A DNA stretch of 15,516 bases from Cladosporium sp. IMV 00045 (Eukaryota; Ascomycota; Dothideomycetes; Cladosporiales; Cladosporiaceae), in assembly GCA_001931905.2 (NCBI GenBank), contig MSJI02000759.1, positions 1-15,516 of the forward strand, given 5' to 3'. Both the position numbers and the translations under genes were made by a program. The first letter of the stretch is position 1; the number at the start of each line of letters is the position of its first letter. Shown here in pieces: positions 1 through 7,163 of the stretch. The notes under the pieces are model-generated. The model did no database searches, was not told the DNA's origin, and worked only from the letters and a program-made list of their open reading frames with translations.

Positions 1-111
1 TGTTAAAGATATGTGGGTTGGAAGAGAGTTGATTGATGATCTATCAAGTGGGAGCATGCCTGACCTATATACAGCAGTGGGTGGCGAATGTGGCGCTGCC
101 GATCTTCAACA
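1..111 (-). repeat. Diverged LTR related to the copia LTRs
   Basis: This stretch shares the plan of the 117-bp LTRs at 1377 and 6342 in the same orientation. It has GTGGGTTGGAAGAGAGTTGATT near its left end (the LTR has GGGTGTGAAAGAGTTGATT), a TATA-like TATATAC followed by GC-GTGGGT in the middle, a GATGTGGCG-like block, and the shared terminal ATCTTCAACA ending at 111. Read on the minus strand it begins TGTTGAAGAT, as the main LTRs do. It is clearly older than they are. It may be a solo LTR or the 5' LTR of an element lying to the left; the window edge hides which. Confidence 0.65.
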
Positions 112-870
112 CTGATATACTCTTTTTTGCTGCGTAGACATGCATTACCTTGCGCAGTGTGTCCCTTACATGCTCAAAAGCATAGAGGGTCGCCGTAAGC
201 TCAGTGCTGACAAGTGAGCACGTCGCGGCGCCGCAATCGCTTGTCGCTTGACCATGCCGGTCGTCATCCGCTACTTGACGATTGACGCTGCACCACAATA
301 CCCATTTTGCAGTCTCCGCAGCCGAGTACAGGTAGGCACCTGGAGATCGAAGGAAGTGACATGGCTGCACTGCTTAATCGAGATCCAAGTATAGCATCGA
401 ATTTTGCAGAGTCTACCATGGTGACATAACCCATAAGATCGCTAGCTGGTCTGTAGGCCTATTTCCGGCTCCAGATTTTCCTCCTATATCTCATGCAACG
501 TCCTCAACGGGTTAACAAGGCCGAGCCTTGTCGTGGGAAGCACGAGAAGCATTGCTGTAGCGGGCTGGATGAAATTCATTCCACCCGGCGCTGAGCACCT
601 AAAGGGCAACAGGCTGTTCAGCCTACACGAACCATGTCGTTCCGAGCCAACAAGCCTAACAAAAACCGAAATCTGTACTTTCTGCCAATCTAGATCATGC
701 AATGCTGCGTTTCTCCAAATCTCCAAATCTCGTAATTGATGATTGGCGGGTACTCTCGAAGCTGTGTTTCCAAGTGTTCATCGTCCTATCTTCAGCGGAT
801 GAAGCGGGGCACGCCGTTGACTCGAGGGTGCGTGGGGAGGTACGGTGCTCGGCGATTTGCCGGAGAAAGG
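112..870. other. No recognisable gene
   Basis: Several short open frames occur on both strands here, but none resembles a protein family I know and none has a convincing start context. The part nearest 870 is probably the 3' flank of the LINE remnant. A small tandem duplication of CTCCAAAT lies near 712-727. Confidence 0.5.
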
Positions 871-1376
871 TTATTGGTATAGATGGTTCTGATTACAAGT
901 CGGTCGCCATCGCTCGTTCGTATCATGCTCACATCGCTTGGTTGCTAGGGTTGAATGGATAACAGCTCGCACAGCTTCCATGTCCGGACTCCAGTCATCG
1001 GTATCCGTGGTTGATTTGCCTCCCAACAGACAGGGGAGACTGCCCTCGCCTTTCCACGTTCGCAAAATCCTCCGCTGCTCGTTCCACTTAACGCAGTGAA
1101 AGATGAAATGCTCGCTCGACTTAATTGTCTCGCCACAGTCGCAGAGATCGAGTGACTGTTGCTTTGATGAAGTGCAGATGACCACGCAGCAGCATCACGC
1201 CGGTGCGGAGCTGCGCGAGGACGCCCGCTTGTCTCTTGCTGAGGCTATCGTACATGAGTCGGATGTGACTGCCAGGCCAGGCGGCGTCAATCCTACGCAC
1301 GGATTCTCCAAATGTTGTCGACAACTGCAGGGTTGCTCTCATCATATGCTCATGGGAATTCGAACCGTCTTTCAGA
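871..1376 (-). pseudogene. C-terminal remnant of a Tad1-like LINE ORF2
   Basis: Read leftward from the LTR, one frame gives WPGSHIRLMYDSLSKRQAG followed by LAQLRTGVMLLRGHLHFIK, the segment that follows RNase H in fungal LINEs. The frame must then change near 1150-1165 to give LCDCGETIKSSEHFIFHC, a CxCx8Hx4C zinc-finger motif, then WSPDMEAVRAVIHSTLATKR and a stop at 871. Fungal LINE ORF2 proteins of the Tad1 type characteristically end with this pair: the QLRTG segment, then a terminal zinc finger. ORF2 normally supplies endonuclease, reverse transcriptase and RNase H for target-primed retrotransposition. Only about the last 150 codons remain; endonuclease, reverse transcriptase and RNase H are missing. 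The copy is dead through truncation at the copia LTR and at least one frameshift. Assignment to the LINE C-terminus is firm; the clade name is inference. Confidence 0.75.
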
Positions 1377-1493
1377 TGAAATTGGGTGTGAAAGAGTTGA
1401 TTAGCTGTGTATCTACTGCTGGGGCCATCCACTGCTTTATACCTGCGGTGGGTCTGTGGCGGTCTGGATGCTCTTGTCCGGCAATCTTCAACA
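1377..1493 (-). repeat. 3' LTR of the copia element (117 bp)
   Basis: On the plus strand it runs from TGAAATTGGG to CTTCAACA, giving TG...CA ends on both strands, and it appears identical to the copy at 6342-6458. The shared sequence extends slightly past these ends (1375-1494 matches 6340-6459), so each boundary could move by one or two bases. At 117 bp it is short for an LTR. It directly follows the polypurine tract. Confidence 0.92.
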
Positions 1494-1502
1494 CCCCCCT
1501 TT
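1494..1502 (-). other. Polypurine tract
   Basis: On the minus strand this reads AAAGGGGGG and abuts the 3' LTR start (TGTTGAAG). This is the position and composition expected of the RNase-H-resistant primer for plus-strand DNA synthesis. A second purine-rich stretch (GGGGAGGAAGGG) lies about 30 nt further upstream on the element. Confidence 0.85.
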
Positions 1503-1566
1503 GTTGGTACACCAGGGCCCATACCGCCACCCTTCCTCCCCATTATGGCAGTCTCAGCTTCCTCTT

Positions 1567-1971
1567 TCATTGCAAACCCAATGCCTTCCTGAATTGCAGG
1601 AACGGCACTTTGGATAGTGGCTTTGTCAGCCCATCAGCAATTTGTTTGCTGGTCTCGATATACTTCAACCCCACCGTCCCGTCTTCGACTCGGACGTAGT
1701 GGTGTTGGATGTCAATATGCTTCGAGCGCCCATGGAACTTCGGGTTCTTCGCAAGAGCTATGGCGCCTTGGTTGTCGCCGTAGATGATCGTTGTTGGTAT
1801 CTCGCGCTCGTCCAGGTCGGCAAGCTGGGCGAGTAGGTTGCGGAGCCAGACAGCTTCCTTGGTCGCTTGAGTCTGGCCGATGTACTCTGCTTCGCAAGTC
1901 GAGAGCGAGACAGTGCTCTGACGTTTGGATGGCCAGCTGACAGGACCCGTACCGATCCCGAAGACATACCC
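1567..1971 (-). pseudogene. C-terminal RNase H of copia Pol, beyond the stop
   Basis: Beyond the TAA at 1974-1972 the same reading frame stays open for 134 codons to a TGA at 1569-1567. It encodes the rest of the copia RNase H domain: a GYVFGIGTGPVSW block, STCEAEY with the catalytic Glu, IIYGDNQGAIALA with a catalytic Asp, SKHIDIQHHYVR, and the terminal IADGLTKPL segment. All these are standard for the family, and none shows a frameshift. The canonical protein has Ser at the stop (the family reads TRRSTSGY), so a single nonsense substitution separates this part from the upstream frame. Without it the protein has the first RNase H Asp but not the remaining catalytic residues. Confidence 0.88.
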
Positions 1972-4900
1972 TTAGGTGGACCGTCGAGTGCCGACATCGC
2001 CAGCCCAGTCTGCATCGGAGTATCCCACGAGTGGCCTCAAGTCCCCGCTGAATGCGAGCTCCAGATCTAAGGTACCTCGCAGATACCGCAAAATCCGTTG
2101 CACTGCCAACCAGTGATCTGTGGTCGGATTGGCAGAGAATCTGCTTACCACGGACACTGCATAAGCGATGTCGGGACGTGTGCCTAGCATCGCATACATA
2201 AGTAAGCCGACTGCTCTCTGGTACTTCGTCTTCAGGGCGTCAGCTGCCTGGTAACCTTCTGGTGCTTCAGGAAGTCTGCCGCTGTCAAGTGGAGTGACTG
2301 CCGTCTTCGCGTCCCACACACCGAGGTCCTTGAGGAATTTCTCGATGTATGCACGTTGACTTAGGTACAGGGACCTGCTCGCTCGGTCTCTTCGGACGAA
2401 GATCCCCAAGTAATGGGTGCACGGTCCAAGGTCGGACATTTGGAAGCGGCCGCTCAGCGCTCGCTTTACCTCGATGATGTCGGTCTTGGAAGGTCCTGCT
2501 ATGAGGAGATCGTCCACGTAGATTGCGATGATCATGCCGTCGCGCGTGAAGACGCTCAGATCGGCGTCGAGTGCCTCAAACCCTAGTGCTCTGAGAAATG
2601 CGGTAAGAGTTTCATACCAGATGCGAGGCGATTGCTTGAGCCCATACAAGGCCTTGTCGAGCAAACAGACACTGTCGGGGTCTTCCTCATATCCGGTGGG
2701 CTGTTCAACATAGACCTGATCGTCTACATTCCCATACAAGAACGCAGTCTTGACGTCCATTTGTTCGATCTCGTAATCCATGGCCGCCGCGATCGCGAAC
2801 AGCGCTTTGTAGCTCATCGGCTTGACCACTGCCGCGAACGTTTCAGCATAGTCACTGCCTTCTACTTGTTCAAAGCCACGGACTACCCATCGCGCTTTGT
2901 ACTTTTGCACGCTGCCGTCTGCCGCTCTCTTGATCTTGAACACCCATTTGCCACGCAGGACACGTTTGCCGTCGGCGGCTACTGACGATCTCTTCTTTAG
3001 TCTCCACGTCTTGTTCAAACGTAAAGACTTGACCTCGTCGTCCATGGCGTTCTTCCATTGTGACCAACAGGTGCTGGTCTTGGCATCTTCATATGTGCGC
3101 GGTTCGTACGGCTCGGTCATGAGTGCGGCGGCAGCGATAGAATGACAGAACATCATCCACTCCTTGGTTGAGAAGCGACTAGTCTGCCCTTTGCTGGCTC
3201 GTGGCGACCTCCAGACTGCCGAGCCCTTAGCGTCTTCGACGGTCGAGGGTCGGTCAGCCCGGTCGACGGGCGTGTCAGCAGTGCCACCGATTGATTCGTC
3301 CGGCACCACCTCACACTGGGCCGAGTTCTCTCTCGTATCTTGAACGATTGACTCCGACTCGACGTTCGGTGGTGCGGCGGCGCATCGATGTCCTTCAATC
3401 TGCCCCCCTACATCGACAGGCGCAAGCGCCATTGGCTCGAGTAAGGAGATGTCGGGTACAGATCCCTGCGGCCGAGACGTTGGTAGTTTTGCCGAGATGT
3501 CGGCCTTGTCTGCAGTGTGTGGCCGGTCTTCCCGGAACACGACGTTGGTCCGCCAGTCCAGGTTCCCGGACTTGTCCTTGATCAGGTACGTGTAGCGACC
3601 CTTGAATCCAAGCAGTTGGCCTTCATTTGCCTTCGTCCCTACCACTTTTCGTCTTGACCGCTGAGGATTCAAGACGAAGGCAGGGCTTCCGATCTTGCGG
3701 ATGTTCGACAAGTCTGGTTTGACACCGGTCCACATCTGGTATGGAGTGGTGTCTATTCGCGAGCTGGGCGACCGATTTCGGACGTGCGCGATGCCGTACT
3801 TCACTACCGGAGGCCAAAAGGTGTCCGATAGCCTGGAAGCTAAAAGAGTAGGATGCAACTTGCTTTCCAGAATTCTGTTCAACGCTTCGGCGCAGCCATT
3901 GGCCTGGTGCTGCTCCGTGTCGGTGTATTCCAGCTCGATTCCTTTGTCGTACGCCCACAGGGCGAATTCGTGGAAGACGTTCTCGCCGCCGCGATCGAGC
4001 CTGATCCGTCTGCAACGTTTCTCGGGCAGCTCGTTACGCTCGATGAAGTTCCGTATGTAGGAGAAGGCCTGAGACCGGTGCTGCAGCGGCTCGACTTCCG
4101 CCCATTGGGTAAAGTCGTCGAGACATGTCACCCAGTAGCGGGATTGGTCGTGACCGATCACCCTTATGGGGCCGGCTACATCTGTGTGGATGAGATCAAG
4201 CGGGTGGCGGCCCGGTGTGATGGAGCCTGTGTGAGGACGTTCGGTCATGCGTCCTTTCACGCACGTCTCGCACATACATCGTCCATCCTCTTGGGCGTCA
4301 TCCATACCGGATGCGATGTGTTGCAGACGTCGAAGGCTTGTCTCTGACAAATGGCCCATGCGCTCATGCCAAAGGCGTAATTTTGGATCGTTGATCGAGT
4401 AGGCCGCACCCTGAAAATCGCATGGTGGATGTTTCCACATGTCCAATGTCAAAAGATCTCCAGCGATGGTGCCCGAGAAGCTCTGCTTTCCCTGAGTGAA
4501 TGCCAGCCCGTTCGGTAGCTTTTCTATCTTGTCGATGAACGGCCACAAGTTGTTCAATGAAAGAAGATTCACTCCTGCTTGCGGTGAATACTGGACATTG
4601 GTTACCTCAAGCCAGTGCGGGTTGTCATTCGATTTGCAAAGGATTCTTATCGTGCCTTTGCCCACTGGCGTCACTTGTGCCCCTCCAATGCCGTTCGACA
4701 CGACTCCTGTGAGGGTTTCGAATGTTCCGTCGACGAAAACGTCTTTGCGGCCCACCAGGTGACCGCTTGCACCGGTGTCCAGTATCCAAGTGTCCCAAAG
4801 ATTGGCGCCACGGTGCACTGTCATGACTTCGCCAGACACCGTATCGACACCCCTTTTGAAGAGACATGTCCCGTGCGATCCTAGTGGTGTCTTTGCTGAC

Positions 4901-5949
4901 GTCGTCAGCAGTACAGCACTGTAGCTGGCTTCGGGAGATTTGGTCACTCTCGGCCCCATTATTGTCACCCCTGCATCATCTTCACCTCGTCGCCGTTTGG
5001 GCGGAGCGAGGCGGTCTTGCAGGTCCGATCTTTGTCTCCACCATTCTGGTGCGTTGCGGTCATCCAGTTTCCAGCAGTTCTTGCCGTGGATGTTGCCGCA
5101 GTGTGGACAGAGCTTTCTCCTGAAGCCGGTGTTGGCTCTCTTCTCGCCGCTTGTGCGGGCGAGGAACGCCTGTGATGCTTCGGTCTTCAGGTTTCTCGCT
5201 TCGAAGTCTTCTGCTGCTGCGATTGTCTTCTTCAGGGTAACAGCGTCTTGGGTCTCACCGGCGACTGTCATTGGCACGATCGTGTAGTGCAGGTTGAAGG
5301 AGGTGCGGAAGTCATTGAACTCGCTCCCCAAGCCGTAGAGAAACTTCTGCCCGACGAATGCTTCCGGCAGCGCTACTGACTTGTCGATTGCCCGCATTTG
5401 TTCCCAGATCTTGCGCAGCTCTGACCCGAAGTTGCCGACTCCGCTGCAAACCGACAGTGCGATGTCGTTGAAGCGTGAGCACAGCTTGTCATACTGGCCA
5501 GAGCCCGACGGCTCATAGTTCGACCGCAGCTCTTCGAAAGCGTTTTTGATTGTGGCACATTCGTTCACGATGGCCTCTGCGTTGTATCCGCATCTGTCGC
5601 GGATTGCCGCTAGGGCGCGGGCTTGTTTGTCTTCCCACGCTTCTACTCGCGTTTCGTAAGCAGTTTCTGCTTCCTCCGATCTTCGATCGGGTGCTTCGGT
5701 CTGTTTGACCAGGATACTGTTGTACCCGTTCATTATGAGGTAATTCCTCATTTGCTTTGACCATTCCGGCCAGTCTTCTTGTTCTTCAAGTCTTTTGACT
5801 TGGTGCAATGCAGATGTCTTGGCCAGTGTTTCGGCCGTGATGGTTTCTGAAGCCATCTCTTGGGGGGTTTTATGTTTTGTTTGGGATCTTTCTTCTGATC
5901 CTTTTGATTTTGCCTCTCGACTGTCCTTTGGCAGCGCAGAGTCTTCCAA
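1972..5949 (-). CDS. Copia Gag-Pol polyprotein, stopped in RNase H
   Basis: A 1325-residue frame carrying the replication proteins of the element. Residues ~50-270 are a copia-type Gag. A zinc knuckle lies at 281-292 with unusually short spacing (CX2CX3HX3C; usual CX2CX4HX4C). The protease motif DTGA is at 391-394. The integrase HHCC finger is H528, H533, C560, C563, and the DDE triad is D590, D652, E688, with the expected 35-residue gap between the last two. Reverse transcriptase runs from ~980, with QMDVKTAFLYG (D1065) and YVDD at 1144-1147. RNase H begins near 1310 (SDADWAGD) and is cut by TAA after residue 1325. All catalytic residues before the stop look intact. Gag and Pol share one frame with no visible frameshift signal, which is common in copia elements. 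Translation may instead start at the second Met, residue 32. The copy is probably unable to move on its own, although the stop might be read through at low level. Confidence 0.93.
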   Translation of the reverse strand: MEDSALPKDSREAKSKGSEERSQTKHKTPQEMASETITAETLAKTSALHQVKRLEEQEDWPEWSKQMRNYLIMNGYNSILVKQTEAPDRRSEEAETAYETRVEAWEDKQARALAAIRDRCGYNAEAIVNECATIKNAFEELRSNYEPSGSGQYDKLCSRFNDIALSVCSGVGNFGSELRKIWEQMRAIDKSVALPEAFVGQKFLYGLGSEFNDFRTSFNLHYTIVPMTVAGETQDAVTLKKTIAAAEDFEARNLKTEASQAFLARTSGEKRANTGFRRKLCPHCGNIHGKNCWKLDDRNAPEWWRQRSDLQDRLAPPKRRRGEDDAGVTIMGPRVTKSPEASYSAVLLTTSAKTPLGSHGTCLFKRGVDTVSGEVMTVHRGANLWDTWILDTGASGHLVGRKDVFVDGTFETLTGVVSNGIGGAQVTPVGKGTIRILCKSNDNPHWLEVTNVQYSPQAGVNLLSLNNLWPFIDKIEKLPNGLAFTQGKQSFSGTIAGDLLTLDMWKHPPCDFQGAAYSINDPKLRLWHERMGHLSETSLRRLQHIASGMDDAQEDGRCMCETCVKGRMTERPHTGSITPGRHPLDLIHTDVAGPIRVIGHDQSRYWVTCLDDFTQWAEVEPLQHRSQAFSYIRNFIERNELPEKRCRRIRLDRGGENVFHEFALWAYDKGIELEYTDTEQHQANGCAEALNRILESKLHPTLLASRLSDTFWPPVVKYGIAHVRNRSPSSRIDTTPYQMWTGVKPDLSNIRKIGSPAFVLNPQRSRRKVVGTKANEGQLLGFKGRYTYLIKDKSGNLDWRTNVVFREDRPHTADKADISAKLPTSRPQGSVPDISLLEPMALAPVDVGGQIEGHRCAAAPPNVESESIVQDTRENSAQCEVVPDESIGGTADTPVDRADRPSTVEDAKGSAVWRSPRASKGQTSRFSTKEWMMFCHSIAAAALMTEPYEPRTYEDAKTSTCWSQWKNAMDDEVKSLRLNKTWRLKKRSSVAADGKRVLRGKWVFKIKRAADGSVQKYKARWVVRGFEQVEGSDYAETFAAVVKPMSYKALFAIAAAMDYEIEQMDVKTAFLYGNVDDQVYVEQPTGYEEDPDSVCLLDKALYGLKQSPRIWYETLTAFLRALGFEALDADLSVFTRDGMIIAIYVDDLLIAGPSKTDIIEVKRALSGRFQMSDLGPCTHYLGIFVRRDRASRSLYLSQRAYIEKFLKDLGVWDAKTAVTPLDSGRLPEAPEGYQAADALKTKYQRAVGLLMYAMLGTRPDIAYAVSVVSRFSANPTTDHWLAVQRILRYLRGTLDLELAFSGDLRPLVGYSDADWAGDVGTRRST

Positions 5950-6144
5950 TAAGCCGGTACATTCTTACCGCAGATTGGGTCGTAAGATGACCTATTTAAC
6001 CATCAGCTATACCCACATACTTTCGAGGGAGACTCGGATGCGCCGGATCGCGCATGTTTGTCGAGAACGCTCCATTGATGCTGAACACTGCTCCTGTCAT
6101 CGTGGCGATGTTCCAGATTGCGCCACGTAGCTGTTCCAGGCAGG

Positions 6145-6170
6145 TCGAAAGCGGGGAACCACGCTTTCGA
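6145..6170. other. Perfect 9-bp stem-loop in the copia leader
   Basis: TCGAAAGCG at 6145-6153 is exactly complementary to CGCTTTCGA at 6162-6170, with an 8-nt loop. It lies between the primer-binding site and the gag start. Structured elements for RNA packaging or dimerisation are known in this part of LTR-element transcripts, so such a role is possible but is only inference here. Confidence 0.5.
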
Positions 6171-6326
6171 ATCTCACTGCATGAGCGGTGTTGTTCGGTC
6201 GTCGCGTTCATTCGAACGATACTGCGATATCATCCTCGAGGAGATGAGGTCGAGCCTCTGGGTCTAGCTGAATCCGGAAGGTGGCGTCTCGACGCGAGCG
6301 GAGAACGGATTTCGTAGCGACCTCCC

Positions 6327-6338
6327 GGGCTCATAACC
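6327..6338 (-). other. Primer-binding site for initiator tRNA-Met (internal)
   Basis: The plus strand reads GGGCTCATAACC, which equals the anticodon stem-loop of eukaryotic initiator tRNA-Met (CAT anticodon inside CTCATAAC). The element's sense strand is therefore complementary to that part of the tRNA. It starts three bases inside the 5' LTR. Copia of Drosophila and several fungal copia elements are known to use a cleaved half of initiator tRNA-Met, not its 3' CCA end, and this site fits that mechanism. Confidence 0.82.
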
Positions 6339-6341
6339 TGA

Positions 6342-6458
6342 TGAAATTGGGTGTGAAAGAGTTGATTAGCTGTGTATCTACTGCTGGGGCCATCCACTGC
6401 TTTATACCTGCGGTGGGTCTGTGGCGGTCTGGATGCTCTTGTCCGGCAATCTTCAACA
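6342..6458 (-). repeat. 5' LTR of the copia element (117 bp)
   Basis: It appears identical by eye to 1377-1493. It serves as the promoter end of the element. Its inner end is followed by the tRNA-Met primer-binding site, and its outer end abuts the truncated old-yellow-enzyme reading frame. Confidence 0.92.
6401..6406 (-). promoter_or_regulatory. TATA box in the 5' LTR
   Basis: On the minus strand the LTR reads GGTATAAAGC here, a good TATA match about 50 nt from the LTR's 5' end. Transcription would start a short way downstream, still within the LTR. The same motif occurs in the 3' LTR at 1436-1441. Confidence 0.6.
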
Positions 6459-6738
6459 CCAAGCAATGCCGAAACGTGTTGCGTACCTCAAGAGATGGCG
6501 GCACCCCTTCCGTGACCATGAGGCCTCCTTTGGTTGCACGCTGAGATTAGTACTCGGCCATCAAGTCATTGGCGAGCCAGATGCGGTTGGGGCTATCCAT
6601 AGTGCTCTCCGCGTGAGGAGTCCCTCTGTTTCTCGTCAGAGGGGCATGGACGATTCGATGATAGAGCTGGATTTTCCCGCCACCAATCGTCACCGGCGTG
6701 AAGAGTTTAGACTGAGCTCTCTTGGAAGCTGCCATCAT
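6459..6738 (-). pseudogene. N-terminal fragment of an old yellow enzyme
   Basis: From ATG at 6738 the frame reads SKLFTPVTIGGGKIQLYHR, then IVHAPLTRNRGTP, NPNRIW and NDLMAEY. This is the conserved N-terminus of FMN-dependent old yellow enzymes (NADPH dehydrogenase/ene-reductase); PLTRNRG forms part of the FMN site. A TAA at 6549-6547 interrupts the family block AEYYSQRATKGG, where a Tyr codon would be expected. The same frame then continues with SQRATKGGLMVTEGVPPSLE up to the LTR. About 93 codons remain of an enzyme usually near 370-400 residues, so most of the TIM barrel, including the substrate-binding His/Asn pair, is absent. The rest of the gene does not reappear on the far side of the copia element. 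The fragment is non-functional. Family assignment is strong; the exact substrate cannot be inferred. Confidence 0.85.
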
Positions 6739-7163
6739 GCCGAGGAAGTTATAGTCAAGTGGTGACTCGTTTCGGTAGACAACTGCGGGGGAATCATAGC
6801 CAGTTGAATGGCTCTCAAAAAATGAGAAAATCTGATGTTCGACCCTATATTAATGTAGATCCCTTGTTGGCTTGCAGCATAAGCTTCAGACAGCGTCTCC
6901 GAGTCGCTGTTAGCATGCAGTTCTCTCCGACGTAAATCCACTTCTACAGTGGTTTTCGGGCCGCCCGGGCCTATAAGCGGCTTCAGATCCGGCAGCCAAC
7001 TCAAACTAGTCTGACTAGTCGCATCACTATACTCGCAGATGCGCGTACGACGTGAAGGCTAACTTAAGCCTTCTGGGAACCAATGAGAGCCCGAGCTGAA
7101 ATGACGGTTTGATCTGCGCATAAGTATGGCGGTGATCATCCCAGTTCCCCAATCCCTGATCTT
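6739..7163. other. Intergenic spacer, no gene recognised
   Basis: This lies between the 5' end of the old-yellow-enzyme fragment (minus) and the decayed plus-strand gene, so it may have held two divergent promoters. A minus-strand open frame across 6735-7004 looks like chance. Two ACTAGT palindromes separated by CTG occur near 7004-7018. Confidence 0.5.

Larger units (their letters stand above)
1377..6458 (-). mobile_element. Ty1/copia LTR retrotransposon, nearly intact
   Basis: The element is 5082 bp and transcribed leftward. Its parts in order on the minus strand are: 5' LTR (6458-6342), primer-binding site (6338-6327), ~390-nt leader, a single gag-pol frame (5949-1567), polypurine tract (1502-1494) and 3' LTR (1493-1377). 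The domain order Gag, protease, integrase, reverse transcriptase, RNase H is that of Ty1/copia; in Ty3/gypsy the integrase comes last. The two LTRs appear identical base for base, so the copy is young or recently homogenised. The only coding lesion I see is a TAA at 1974-1972. No target-site duplication is visible: the left flank ends TTCAGA and the right flank begins CCAAG. The left flank is a LINE fragment and the right flank an old-yellow-enzyme fragment. Confidence 0.93.

Noticed and set aside
1350..1372. A possible tRNA B-box (GGTTCGAATT on the minus strand) beside the 3' LTR
   Set aside because: The flanking bases do not form a T-arm stem and there is no A-box or acceptor stem, so no tRNA gene is supported.
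3853..4347. Plus-strand open frame of 164 codons
   Set aside because: It lies fully opposite the copia integrase coding region and is a shadow of that GC-rich frame.
6735..7004. Minus-strand open frame of 89 codons upstream of the old-yellow-enzyme fragment
   Set aside because: No family signature, and it lies where a 5' region and promoter are expected; probably chance.
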